This document shows positions 34,744 through 45,192 of a stretch of 64,000 bases of DNA, in pieces. A program made the position numbers and the translations under genes. This DNA comes from Roridomyces roridus (taxonomy: Eukaryota > Basidiomycota > Agaricomycetes > Agaricales > Mycenaceae). Location of the stretch: assembly GCA_029378245.1 (NCBI GenBank), contig JARKIF010000020.1, positions 806,001-870,000 of the forward strand, in the 5' to 3' direction. The first letter of the stretch is position 1; each line of letters begins with the position of its first letter. Below the pieces are notes generated by a model. The model saw only the letters and a program-made list of their open reading frames with translations, was not told the DNA's origin and ran no database searches.

Positions 34744-37492
34744 ATGCCGCCCAAACGCGTTTGGAAGAAGATGCTCAAGCAAAACAGAAAAAGCAACAAG
34801 TGCTGGGCCGACGGCGCCCGCGACTCCATTCTGCGGCCTCACATTGACGCCTACTCGGATGCTCTGTCCAGAGGAGCGCGGGCGGAGCGGACATATTTCA
34901 CCAGAGTCTGTGTTGAGTACCATGCAAGAATTGATTGGCGCCTCAAAGATCACGAGGAGCCACCTTTGCCTCTGGCTCCATACGATCCCAACGCCGAAGT
35001 AGAACCAGAGGAAGAGCTGACGACGGAGGAGGAGGACGAGCGCCATGAGCGGGTGAGGGAACTGAACAAAGTAAGTTTATATTGATGATATAACTTCTAT
35101 TCTTGACCTCACTCGTCACCAGCGCATTCACACCTGGCTCAAGTACCGTGCCCGCAGGCTCAACAACTCCCTGCTCTCCCATGCAACGGACTCCAACGGC
35201 CCCTTCGTCCCACTCGTGGCCAAGCTTGGTGGCCTGAAGTCTCCGGGGAAGGCGCGTCAGGCCTTCCAGCAATTCCAGCACGAGGAGATCGTCACGCTGC
35301 GCGAGACGATTAAGAAGGCGTGGAGAGACAAGTGCAAGGCCGACGATGTTGATCCGGAGGAGAAGGGACCCAGCACTGCGTTCCGTACTGAGGTGGCGCG
35401 CCAAACATTCAAGGCGTTGCCACAGGCGGAGCAGAACAAGTACGCGGCGACGGCGAAGAAGGAAGCTGCCGAGAGGAAAGCGGCTTACGTCAAGGCTCTC
35501 AAGGACGGGCCGTCTAAAGCGCCAGAGGACCGCCAGAAGTGAGTGCCGTTGTTCGATTCAGTGTACTTGGTACTAAAATGAGGGCAGGTGTATCGACAAC
35601 CTGGGGCCGTTTCTGGGCGCCATCATGCGGGGAATCGCCGATTATACTGGCTGGCAGGTCCTTGTCGTCGTCGGCGGACCTATGCCAAAATGGAACGGTG
35701 AGATTGGGACCGTCCAGTAAGTCTATTGCTTGGCATGACGTGCTACCGTGTACTGACTACAATGCAGTCTAAGTGTCGGCAAGAACCTTGATACAGTGCC
35801 GGTATCGTTCCCAGCGTGGAAGAAGGACGACTTTGCCGCAAACGTCACCGGCTTCTTCAAAAAATACCTCGGAACCGCCTACAGTATGTTCACGCGCTAC
35901 GTAATAGTTCACCGTCGCTGACATGGAATTCTTCAGGCCTGGAGCAATGTGCTGAGATGGCGTTGGCCGTGACCGAAGCTCCCCCCTTGACGACATCTCT
36001 CTCCGCTGCGGAGTACAAGATTGCTGCGGGTGGTGACAACGAAGGGAATTGGGAAGATGAGCAAGATGAGGATGGTGATGACGAGGACGACGAGGACGAC
36101 GAAGAATCCTCAGATGAAGAGGAGGAGGCGCAGCCGAGCAGGAAGAAGAGGAAAGCGGGGTCGACGGAGGAAGACTTGCCGAAGAAGAAGAAGCAGAAGC
36201 CGGCGGCCGCATCCACCGTCCTCACCTCCTCCTCTCTCGCCAATGGAACCTCGGGCGACGGCGATCAAGTCAATTTGACCAAGCTGACGGATGCCGAGCT
36301 GAAGACACTGCAGGCGCCCGCGGGGCTTGGGATCCAGGAGAAGTTTGAGTGGTCGAAGCGGAGGAACGCTGAGCTGATGAGACGGATGGGTCTGAAGCAC
36401 GCAGGGTCGGAGATGGCTGAATTGGAGCAGCGGCAGCCAAAGCCGAGACCCGTGCCGAGACCGCTCACCAAGTCGAGCGAGACGAAGGCGGCTCCGCGGA
36501 GGTCAGGTCGTCTGGATACCGTCGTGGAGAAGCCCTCGGGAACGCAAGATGAGGATGTTCTCATGCTGGACGCAGGAGGAGGTGCGGCATCACCTCCTCC
36601 TCTCAACGAGACGCCAGCACCTCCTCCTGCTCCCAACGAAACGCCAGCACCACCTCCTCCTCGTCTCGACATACCTCTTCCTCGTGTCGAGACCCCGCCT
36701 CCTCCTCCTCGTCTCGACATGCATCTTCCTCGTGTCGAGACTCCGCCTCCTCCCAACGAAACGCCAGCAACACCTCCTCCTCGTCTCGACATACATCTTC
36801 CTCGTGTCGAGACCCCGCCTCCTCCTCCCAACGAAACGCCGGCACCACCTCCTCCTCGTCTCGACATACCTCTTCCCCGTGTCGAGACCCCGCCTCCTCC
36901 TCCCAACGAAACGCCGGCACCACCTCCTCCTCGTCTCGATATACCCCTTCCCCGTGTCGAGACCGCGCCTCCTCCTCCCAACGAAACGCCTGCCTGTCCC
37001 AATGACGCACCCATTTGGATTGGTAAAATCTTGCCAGAGATCTCTGCGGTGCTGCTCGGACCGACGTACCACGAGATCCTGCAGGCCTGGGTTGATCTCG
37101 AGATGGCCTATGTCTCCTCGGAGTATGAGGCAACATACGCAAGGGTGGAGACCAAGGATCGGCCGAAGGAGGTTGGGGACTGGATACAGAACGCGCGGCG
37201 CGTTCCTGTGAAGATCTCCAAATTGGCGGTCTTCGAGGCGAAGTGGAGCGCGTGGTGGGCGAAAATGCAGCCGAGCTGGCGGCAGGAGCATTCACTCCCA
37301 GGGGGAGATGAGACTGATCGTGATTGGGGCATCCTCGCTGCTCCCGGGGTGAATGGTATGCTGAGTGTGGTCGCCACTCTCTACTGGTGGGGATGTACCG
37401 AGAAGGCCGAGAGTAGCGTAGCCGACTGGGACGCAGCGACTCAAGACGTGCTGCTAGTGCTGGGTGGACTCAAGGCTTCGCTCGGCGTGTAG
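34744..37492 (+). CDS. HMG-type accessory protein of the KDZ element
   Basis: Five exons, 34744-35070, 35123-35538, 35588-35716, 35768-35883 and 35937-37492, sum exactly to 847 residues without a break. The N-terminus is basic (MPPKRVWKKMLKQNRKSNKC). Around residues 130-240, EEKGPSTAFRTEVARQTFKA followed by EQNKYAATAKKEAAERKAAY has the helical, basic look of a divergent HMG box; KDZ elements are known to carry one. A folded segment follows (LGAIMRGIADYTGWQVLVVV, LDTVPVSFPAWKKDDF). Then come an acidic run, a nuclear-localisation-like KKKKQK, a proline-rich repeat and a C-terminal domain (WIGKILPEISAVLLGPTYHE). It probably binds DNA in the nucleus. The HMG call rests on pattern, not alignment. 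Confidence 0.7.
36607..36992 (+). repeat. Proline-rich minisatellite in the HMG-type gene
   Basis: About five units of roughly 75 bp encode variants of NETPAPPPPRLDIPLPRVET. One unit lacks the NETPA part. The array stays in frame. The long Gly/Arg-rich frames on the other strand are its shadow. Confidence 0.9.
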
Positions 37493-38212
37493 TGTAGCTG
37501 TAGAAGTCCTCCGTCTGCTGCCTGTTCGTGTCCTCCTCCGCGTGTTTTTTTTTTTAAATATTGCTACATACATACATTCGAAATTCGGACTTGAAATTTC
37601 CTAGAGTAAAAACGCGTCATTGTATTGCGAGACTTTACAAGACTTGGTAAGAAAATGAATGAAATGAAAGCTGTACAACGAAGAAGGTGGGACAGTCATA
37701 CAGCGACATAGATAAGTGTATGTAAACGGTGTGTAAACGGTGTGGGGAGGCATTAAAAGTGTACGCGACTGAAGGCGGAAGTGAGTCGAGCCATTACGGA
37801 CAAGAGTCGAGCTAGTACGACCGAGAAGGGAAGCCCTGAGAACTGCAAGTCGATGGAAAGTGCGGGCACAGATGAAGGGCACCGGTGGTGGGAATGCGAG
37901 CGCGGACCCGAGGGCGCGGCGGCGCTGGGTAGGGCAATTTCCAAAGGAGGAAGAGCTTGATGTGCCATGTGAGGAACGCATGGAAGGCAGCGGAGGGAGA
38001 ACCACGGCGGTGCGAGGGAGGGAGGGTCCTGGGGGTGAGCGGGAAGAATCGGGGGTGGAGGGAGGGCATCGGAATCAGAGAGATCAATGCCATCAATGTG
38101 GCAGCAATTTGATCTGAAAAGCGCTGCTGATGCGGAATAATATATTTAATTGGGTTGATGGCCCGAATGGGGCTGGCTGAGGTTCTGGAACGGTCCATTG
38201 GGTGGCGCGGAA
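37493..38212. other. 3' flank of the HMG-type gene, no gene seen
   Basis: Holds an A/T run at 37545-37560 and low-complexity GA-rich sequence at 37860-38060, then passes into the right terminal repeats of the KDZ element. Confidence 0.5.
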
Positions 38213-38335
38213 AGGCCCCAAGGTATAATAGAAACATTGTGGCTACAGCCATCGGATGGCTAGATCCATGCATAATTGAAATGCCACACCTGGCTACAGC
38301 CATCGTAGTATTCTATTATATTACAGCTACGGCTC
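38213..38335. repeat. Right terminal region of the KDZ element
   Basis: Inverted counterpart of 23681-23800, with TGGCTACAGCCA palindromes at about 38241 and 38291 and the terminal CCGTAGCTGTAA in reverse orientation. Confidence 0.8.
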
Positions 38336-38342
38336 AGACCAC
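38336..38342. repeat. Target-site duplication of the KDZ element, right
   Basis: AGACCAC, identical to 23674-23680. Confidence 0.88.
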
Positions 38343-41300
38343 GTCGGGTAGTAATTCTATCCGCCCATATCACTTGGGGTAAGAACCAGAACCACTTCCG
38401 TACGTCGCCTCCCGTTGCTTTGTACAACATTTGTCTCATGTGCTTATGCCCCGACTCAACCGGTCCGTTCGCCTGGGAATTATACGGTGAAATCCTTATT
38501 CCCGTAATCCCGTACTTCTGGTGTAACCATTCAATCGCCGCCAGGAACTGCGGTGCGTTGTCTGTTACAATCTCTTTTGGACAACCCCATCGACATATGA
38601 TGTTCTCTAACAAGAACCTGTCTAGCGCCGGCGCATTATCCGCTCTCAGTCCTTTAGCTTCTAGATACCGGCTAAGTGCGTCTCGGGCCGCAACCACATA
38701 TCGGTGTCCATTTGAAACCACACTCATGACCGCAACGTCGACGTGAATCTTTTGGAATAGGCACGGTGTAAAAGTAGGAACGGGCGGAATGCGTAGCAAC
38801 TCTTCTTGTCTGGTTTGGCACAAACAGCAACTCCTGACATACCAAGCGATATCTCGCTCCATCTCAGGCCACCAAAACCGCTGTTCCACCAGTGATTTCG
38901 TCGCATACGCTCCCCTATGCACCAGACTGTCATGAGACCCTCTCATCATGTACATCCTGTGTTCCTTATTCACCACCAACTTGTGTGCTCCATCCGCTGA
39001 TTTCCTGAATAGGCGTCCTCGTTGGTCCAGGAAGAAGTTCCTAGCGTATCTCATAAGCTTATGAAACGCCTTCTTCCCAGAGTCAGACGGCCTATTCTTT
39101 CCCGAGTTATCGAGCCACTCTCGCACGGTTTCCAATCTCTCATCCTGCCGCTTCGCAGAATCAGTGCGCTGATCCTCAGGGTAGGTTTCCCGCTTCTTAG
39201 GATCGAACTTGAACGCATCATCTGGCAGTAAAGGTTCTTCCTCCCGGATGTGACTCATTATGAACTGCGGAATAGGTTCACCTAGCTCCTCGAATTTGGT
39301 TCGAAGAACCCTAGCTTCCTCCCGTTCGTCCATATACGCTTCTCTACACTGCTGCTCGAAGATATTCATCAAGACTGTGTCTGACGGTTGAGATTCGTCT
39401 TTTATTTCCACAAAGTAGCCTCCTCGGGTGTCTATTCCGGTCTTGAAATCTTCAAACTCGAAGGGCTGATCTATAGAGTAATCCCACTCTTCGTGTTTTT
39501 CCGGGGGCGGGTTGTCATCAAACCCATCCTCCGGGCTTCCATGGACCTCATCACCCTCTTGACGCTTCCTTCTAGAGAGACCATCAGGCGAGAAGGTACT
39601 CCCCTTTACGTGTTTGAGCGTAAAATGGAACATCAGAATTTCCTCGATCCAGCGGTTAATAGTAGCGTTGGGTCCCATCCCAGGATTGTCCAGCATTCCT
39701 TTGATGTATAGAGCATCCGTCTCTACCACAAGCTTCCTGCAACCTAGCAGCCAATACTGCATATGTTCTAAAGCCCGCTTCAGCCCGTACAATTCCCGCT
39801 TCGGTTGTGAGAACCTGGCCTCTCTTTCATTCAAGGGAATAGAGTCGAACTTGGCATAGTACCTCTTTCGAGGGTCGTTCGGGTCGACCTGATATATTTC
39901 AATCCCTATGGCCATCCACGAAGTGTCCACAGCCAATACAATGTCCGAGTCCCAATCGTAGTTTAGAGGCTTCAACGCTTCACAATTTTCCACCGATCTC
40001 TTCAGTATATCCATTGAAGCTTGCTCCTTGTCCGTCCACTCGAAATCGATATCCTTGCGTAGCAGCCTATTCAATCTGCTGGCTTTTATCGAATAATTCT
40101 TGATGAACATCCTCAGTACTCCAACGACACCCAGGAACTGTCGTACTTGAGACACATCTTGTAAAGGTGGCCACCTTGATATAACCCCAATCCTCTCTGT
40201 CGACGGTTTCCTGCCTTCAAAGGAACATACGTGACCAACAACAGTGAATTCCGATTTACACAAGATGACTTTTAGAGCGGAAATCGTGCCTCCGCAATAC
40301 TTCAATCTCTGTGCGATCCGGTTAAGGTTCACAAAGTGCTCCCAGACAAAACGACGTATCCCAGGGTTGTCCGGGATAGTCTCATACGTCCCATCCTTGT
40401 CCTGATATCTACTACCGGGCCCTCTTACAGGCACATCGTCAATATACGGAACAGTGATGTGCGGGATCTCGTCCTTCAGTATGAACGTCACATCATCATG
40501 GAAGATTGGTACTGAATTCGTCCAGCCTTGTGGTAGCTTCACCAGCCTCAGAGCACCAAAAGGTGTCTGAAAAGTTGTGAAATCTCTCGATCCTTCAGCT
40601 ATCTCCCGATGGTCGTAGCCTGAGTATAAATCGAACACCGCCCCACACGCTCTACCCGAGCAGTGACTTGCGAGCTCATCCGTTGCCGGAGGAATTCCCG
40701 AATGTGCAATGGTTACAGCATTCAGTGGCTCGAGGGCATGTACCAAGCGTATACTCTTCCCATCTTTCTTCAAGACGCCGAAGAACTTGGATCGATACGA
40801 GGAATTCGACGGTTCATAGACACCCGCGTCGATCTTCTTTTTTATCACTTTACAGAATTCACTCAGTTGTCCTCTTGGTATCGGGATAGATCTCTCCACC
40901 CAAACCTTGTGTTCAACTGTGGGAATTTCTATTGGTGGGAAGAATTCTGATTTCCAGGTGCCTCTTTCCGAGTCATCCCAAGCGAAGGCGTCGTTTTGAA
41001 TGCTCATGAAATGATGCATCAGCTTGCGCTCCTCTTTCCACAGGAAGTCTTCCGAGTGGATCGCGTCTATTCCTTCCTTTCGTTCCTGTGAGTACCGACC
41101 TATCGGAATGAACTCTCCCGGACGAGTGGAGAGTTCGGGAATGTCCTTCAACGGGTCCCCTATTATTTCCCGTTTAATTCGGTACTTCTCGGGTAACTCC
41201 GCGTACACAGGCTTTGTTTTCAACGCCACCGGTTTGTACTTCTTCCCCGCAAATGACTCTAGAACAGGAATATCCCGCACTTCAGCCGCCTGGGTCAGAA

Positions 41301-41715
41301 CATCTTCCTTGCAAGGCACTACTCCACACTTGAAGCATTCTTTCGTCGAATCAGCTTCGTGAAAGCGCCTCTTCTTCTTCCGATTCAGCTTTTTAATGGA
41401 GCTTCGGCTACGCTTTATCTCCGGGAGACGTTCCTCGAAGGTAAGGACTTGAAACTCTCCTGTCTCGCTCTTTTCGAGGCCTCCAACATACTCTTGTAAG
41501 AGTTGTGTAGCTGCTCGATCCCCATTCAAGGCACCTTTCTCCATGGACGCTACAAGGTACGCCAATTTCAACTCATCTGATGAAAATCTGTGACCTTGCG
41601 TAGGCCCCATGTAGCCTTCTATCTGTACTTCCCCATTCTCGTCTAAACCAAACTTCACAGCTAACTCTTCTCCTTCGGTATCCAGACCTAATTCCTCGAA
41701 GAGCCATGAAAATTT
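38343..41715 (-). CDS. Ty3/Gypsy pol: reverse transcriptase, RNase H and integrase (split at its 3' end)
   Basis: The frame opens in the -1 phase relative to protease at about 41715 and reads to the KDZ junction. The reverse transcriptase has FFGVLKKDGKSIRLV, FDLYSGYDHREI and the catalytic YIDD (in VPYIDDVPVRGPG). RNase H has VLAVDTSWMAIGIEIYQ and VVETDALYIK. Integrase has the zinc-binding HDSLVHRGAY and CCLCQTRQ, then the DDE triad: HVDVAVM, VTDNAPQF and NGPVESGH. All catalytic residues are present, so before the KDZ insertion this element was probably autonomous. The frame now runs 26 codons into the transposon. Its last 240 codons lie at 22944-23673. Confidence 0.93.
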
Positions 41716-43010
41716 GCCTGCTTTGCAGCGTCTTCTTCTTCCTGACCGCTTGACTTCCCCTCGCGAGCCGTAGCCGCGGGCAGTACTGCCTGCTTCACGC
41801 GTCCAGCGACCGAGTGTGCTCCCCTGGCAAAAGTAGGCAGGGTAGCTCTCCTAGTGCTATTGGGATCGCAGATGGTAACTGTCTGTCTTCCATCTTTGAA
41901 GTCCTTCGTGGCCGCCTCTGTAAGGATGTCGAACGGCCTTCCCAACAGTACATCGTACGCCGGTTGATCAATTACGTGCACTTGGAGATATACCGTTATA
42001 TCCCCAAACAAAAACGGTACGTTCCTAGCCAGTCCCGCTGACTTTTTCAACTGCCCGTTCGCGCTTTGCATGTATATTTGAACATCCGGGTCCCATGTCA
42101 GACCCAACCTTTCCGCAATCGTCAAGGCCATGGACACGATCTGGGATCCTCCATCTCGTACGCTCTCCACCTTTTCCGATCCGTTCACCACCGGGAAGAG
42201 TACTCTCAATGCCGCCGATGAACAGGCAGCGAAGATTTGTTTCGGTACCTCTCCTTCTGGTAACGAGGCAATGTACGTCAAGACTATGTCCGTGGCAATT
42301 AAGCTCCCTGGTATAGTCCCTCTGTCTTCCTCGGTCGAAATATAGAATGAATCGAGCGCAGGTAGCTCATCGATATGAATGGCATCTGGCTCGAGTGTCA
42401 CGGGAATATCATCGTCTTCCATGAACGGGAAGTCCGACGTTTCTTCCAAAGGATTCGCGCTCAGTAGAACCGGCCTGACTGGCCTCCTGATTTTGAACGT
42501 GATGTCTCTCAGCCTTTTTGCATAGTCGCCATTCATAGCAGCGAGCTTCCCGACCGTAATGCATCTTAATTCCGTATCCTTCGTCTGGTCCAACAGGTCC
42601 GAAATAAGGTGAGGATCATCATATTTCGAAACGAGCTTGTAGGCTCTCTCGTGTACTTGCTGATTCTCCTTATCCCTGGAGATATCATCAGTACGCTTCT
42701 TCTTCTCTGGTCTTTTTAGTTTCTCGAACGGAACCGAGGTTTCCTCTTCCTCGTCCGTCACTTCTTCCAACGTAACCATCCTTCTCTGAGTTGAGGGTTT
42801 AGGATCAGCGGTTTTCCTCTGTGGAACTTCCTCTGTCCTTGCTTCCTCTCCACCGCTCTCCTCATCATCCACAAAAGTAACTTTCTTCTTTCGCCTTCGC
42901 CAATTGTCATCAGTATCAGCCGTTTTCCCGTTCTCAGGAGGGGTGACCGTTGGTAGAATAAGTGGCTTTTCCTTATTCCGGCCCTCCTTCCTTGAACCAA
43001 CTAAAATTTT
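41688..43010 (-). CDS. Ty3/Gypsy protease region
   Basis: A frame in the -1 phase relative to gag, beginning at the gag stop (43010) and ending at 41688; the first in-frame ATG is at 42872. An acidic/basic linker is followed by the retropepsin-like part: VESVRDGGSQIVSMALTIAE, VYLQVHVIDQ and YDVLLGRPFDILT, the usual D-x-G, hydrophobic strand and ILGRP-type motif. The active site reads Asp-Gly-Gly where Asp-Ser/Thr-Gly is usual. The C-terminal end overlaps the start of the RT frame at an AAATTTT heptamer. Confidence 0.85.
   Translation of the reverse strand, partial: KILVGSRKEGRNKEKPLILPTVTPPENGKTADTDDNWRRRKKKVTFVDDEESGGEEARTEEVPQRKTADPKPSTQRRMVTLEEVTDEEEETSVPFEKLKRPEKKKRTDDISRDKENQQVHERAYKLVSKYDDPHLISDLLDQTKDTELRCITVGKLAAMNGDYAKRLRDITFKIRRPVRPVLLSANPLEETSDFPFMEDDDIPVTLEPDAIHIDELPALDSFYISTEEDRGTIPGSLIATDIVLTYIASLPEGEVPKQIFAACSSAALRVLFPVVNGSEKVESVRDGGSQIVSMALTIAERLGLTWDPDVQIYMQSANGQLKKSAGLARNVPFLFGDITVYLQVHVIDQPAYDVLLGRPFDILTEAATKDFKDGRQTVTICDPNSTRRATLPTFARGAHSVAGRVKQAVLPAATAREGKSSGQEEEDAAKQANFHGSSRN
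41709..41715 (-). promoter_or_regulatory. Likely -1 frameshift site, protease to RT
   Basis: On the minus strand the heptamer A AAT TTT lies in the protease frame exactly where the RT frame, one base back, opens and before the protease stop. It fits the X XXY YYZ slippery pattern. Confidence 0.6.
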
Positions 43011-43012
43011 GG
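43001..43012 (-). promoter_or_regulatory. Possible -1 frameshift site, gag to protease
   Basis: The last gag codons and stop read CCA AAA TTT TAG. The protease frame opens one base back at the same A/T run. The phase does not give a perfect slippery heptamer, so the mechanism is less sure than at 41709-41715. Confidence 0.4.
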
Positions 43013-44710
43013 AGCCGGCGGATTCGGATCCGACGACGCCCCCGTTCTAGTGGAAACAAACTGTTGCTGTGTCTCTGGCGTTACAGCTCCTTCACCCCGG
43101 CAGATCTGAACTAACTGCATAATCTGGTTCAGATCCCAAGCCTGCCCTAGTGGTACGGATGGTATCACCGGTGGAGAAGCTTGTATAAACTGGGGTTGAG
43201 GTTGGGCAGGTGGTGGTTGAACACCGCCTGTATTGACGAAGTTTTGCATGGGCAGGTTTGGTTGAGCAACCGGCTGGAACATGTAGGGCAAAGTAGGTTG
43301 AGACGGGCGGCTGAGATACTGGTTTCTTCCCATTAACATCTGCTGCACCTTTTGGGATAGTATTTCGTCCTCTCTCGTATCATACAAGTGATCCATCCGA
43401 TCATTCTCTTGATCAGGGTGGTCACCTGCTCCTCCTGGTCCTCCTAAATAGAACGCTTGTATCGACGTCCTTGTAGACGCCGCCGCGCTTTCTTTGGAAA
43501 CCCCCTTGCGCCGCCAATATTCGTCGACTCTATGCATCCTACTCATGTTTTCTGGGAACCTGGGGAACATTCCGCCATTGCCCATTTTGAGCAACCCGTT
43601 GTCCAGAATGATCCACCCAAGTCTGATATACTCATCCTTGTGCGGACAGTTCCTAACCATGTGTGGCTCATTGCAAAAGAAACAAGGTCCTTGCTCCGGG
43701 CGTTGGCCATTATCCCTCTGGCGGTTGTTATAACCGTCCTGCCTTCTATAACTCTCTTCCCGAGGCTGGCTCTGGTTCTCTTCTGGACGCTGTGCAGTTC
43801 CGTTCTGCGTCAGCTGCATATGTGGTGGGGCAGCCCGGACATTCTGGTTCATCATACGGATAGAGTTCTCAAAGGAGGACTCCATACGTTTGAAAGAATC
43901 TTCCATTCGCTTTGCGCTCAAAGCGGCGGTGTCCTTCATGGCAGCTATCTCACCAGCAAACGCCTCCATCCTATCATCAATCTCCGCCTTGAATCCCTTT
44001 TCTGGTTTCACAGACGCGGGAGTAATATAGGTAGGAGCCTGAATCTGCCTCGGTGGAGTCCCTCCGAGTAGACTCATTGCAGAGCGCCCAGACCAATTAT
44101 CCGATATATGGTCAGCTATTTCGAACACCTGTTTATAGGGTAGCTTATCCCCTCTACGCGATCCCATCGGAAGAGCCGCCGGTTGGGGCCCAATCAAGGC
44201 CATAATCGCCTGATGGTTCATTATGGTTTCTATTTCCGACGAGAACGACGTTTCGAAGACCTCGAGAATCATCTCCACGAGTTGCTTGTTCGTAACTTGA
44301 GCTGACCCGGAAAGAAGCTTTTCCGCCTCATTGACAAATGCCATCTTGAACCGACGTACTTTCCCGAGTTCGGCGCGGGAAATCGGCCTGCTCTGTGCAC
44401 AAATCTCTCTGAGTCGCGGTAGTGAACCTAGGTCCATATCCTCTACTTCAGGATACAGTTCTAGAATCTCGCTTTTCCAGCTATCGTACGTCCCTGGGGC
44501 AGCGAACGAAGGCAGCATAGACCATTGTTCCCGCGTATTGGCGTTACCCAAATAGTCCACCATCATCTTCTTCTTCTTCTCTTCGTCAATGATTCCCCCA
44601 TTCTGAATCACCGTATCACAGTCTCTGATAAAAGACTTCAAACTTGAGGCCGTTTCTTCATCGAATCTAGGCCGGTTCTGGTCGTAAGACGCAGGTATTT
44701 TGAAAGACAT
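43001..44710 (-). CDS. Ty3/Gypsy gag
   Basis: A 569-residue frame from MSFKIPASYDQNRPRFDEET to SSDPNPPAPKF. The N-terminal two thirds are helical, as in retrotransposon capsids (YLGNANTREQWSMLPSF, KVRRFKMAFVNEAEKLL). A zinc knuckle reads CFFCNEPHMVRNC (C-x2-C-x3-H-x4-C), which binds the genomic RNA. The C-terminus is Pro/Gln-rich. It forms the virus-like particle. It begins about 480 bp inside the 5' LTR, leaving room for a leader. No stop or shift is seen. Confidence 0.93.
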   Translation of the reverse strand: MSFKIPASYDQNRPRFDEETASSLKSFIRDCDTVIQNGGIIDEEKKKKMMVDYLGNANTREQWSMLPSFAAPGTYDSWKSEILELYPEVEDMDLGSLPRLREICAQSRPISRAELGKVRRFKMAFVNEAEKLLSGSAQVTNKQLVEMILEVFETSFSSEIETIMNHQAIMALIGPQPAALPMGSRRGDKLPYKQVFEIADHISDNWSGRSAMSLLGGTPPRQIQAPTYITPASVKPEKGFKAEIDDRMEAFAGEIAAMKDTAALSAKRMEDSFKRMESSFENSIRMMNQNVRAAPPHMQLTQNGTAQRPEENQSQPREESYRRQDGYNNRQRDNGQRPEQGPCFFCNEPHMVRNCPHKDEYIRLGWIILDNGLLKMGNGGMFPRFPENMSRMHRVDEYWRRKGVSKESAAASTRTSIQAFYLGGPGGAGDHPDQENDRMDHLYDTREDEILSQKVQQMLMGRNQYLSRPSQPTLPYMFQPVAQPNLPMQNFVNTGGVQPPPAQPQPQFIQASPPVIPSVPLGQAWDLNQIMQLVQICRGEGAVTPETQQQFVSTRTGASSDPNPPAPKF

Positions 44711-45173
44711 TCTTGTGGTTGTTGTAAAGTTGCGGGGAGGTAAGATGCGTGTCGAAATAGACTCAGATGTGGTGTCCAGTTGCTCGGTATTCCCTTCGGT
44801 CCTAGATGGCCCTGCTTCAGGGTTTCCTTGCGTAGTAGATGCACCAGAAGGTCTTGGTCTCGTAGATGTTCCCTTCTTTGTAGGGAAACGCGCGCTCTCA
44901 AGCGGTGCAACCAGAGTTGCCTTTGCAGCGAGAGAGGTTTTGGTCTGTCGACCGGTAGTAGCCGTCGTATGAGAACGATTCAGGCCTGCGTTTAACTGTC
45001 CCGGATCTCGAAGGAGATTCGGAAAGTCACCAGCGTTTTTGTTGTTGAGTTGACGTTCCTTGCCGTTAGGCGGAATAGCGAAAACTCGGATGTATTATTG
45101 GGAATGCCCCCAACAACGATAGGCCTTGGTTATAAAACCCAATTTAAGCTCCGAAGGTAGCTTAAAACTTCCC
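44711..45173 (-). other. 5' leader of the Ty3/Gypsy element
   Basis: About 460 bp between the primer-binding site and gag. No supported gene; the short frames on either strand lack recognisable features. Confidence 0.6.
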
Positions 45174-45190
45174 CCTCGCGGTGGGCTCCA
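45174..45190 (-). other. Candidate tRNA primer-binding site
   Basis: On the minus strand TGGAGCCCACCGCGAGG starts two bases after the 5' LTR. TGG at this point pairs with the CCA end of a tRNA. Which tRNA cannot be told here. Confidence 0.65.
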
Positions 45191-45192
45191 GA

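Larger units (their letters stand above)
23681..38335. mobile_element. KDZ-type DNA transposon, 14655 bp, inserted in the integrase gene
   Basis: The outermost 20 bp are inverted copies (CACCCGTAGCTGTAGTATAA and, reversed, GAGCCGTAGCTGTAATATAA; 17 of 20 match). Further in, TATTATGCATGGATCTAGCC and palindromic TGGCTACAGCCA motifs recur at both ends. A 7-bp target duplication AGACCAC flanks the element. It carries a KDZ (Kyakuja-Dileera-Zisupton) transposase, a TET/JBP-like gene and an HMG-type accessory gene, the association described for KDZ elements in basidiomycetes, plus three extra genes. Confidence 0.88.

Noticed and set aside
36265..37295. Long minus-strand Gly- and Arg-rich frames
   Set aside because: They are the complement of the proline-rich repeat in the HMG-type gene; no start context, introns or family match.
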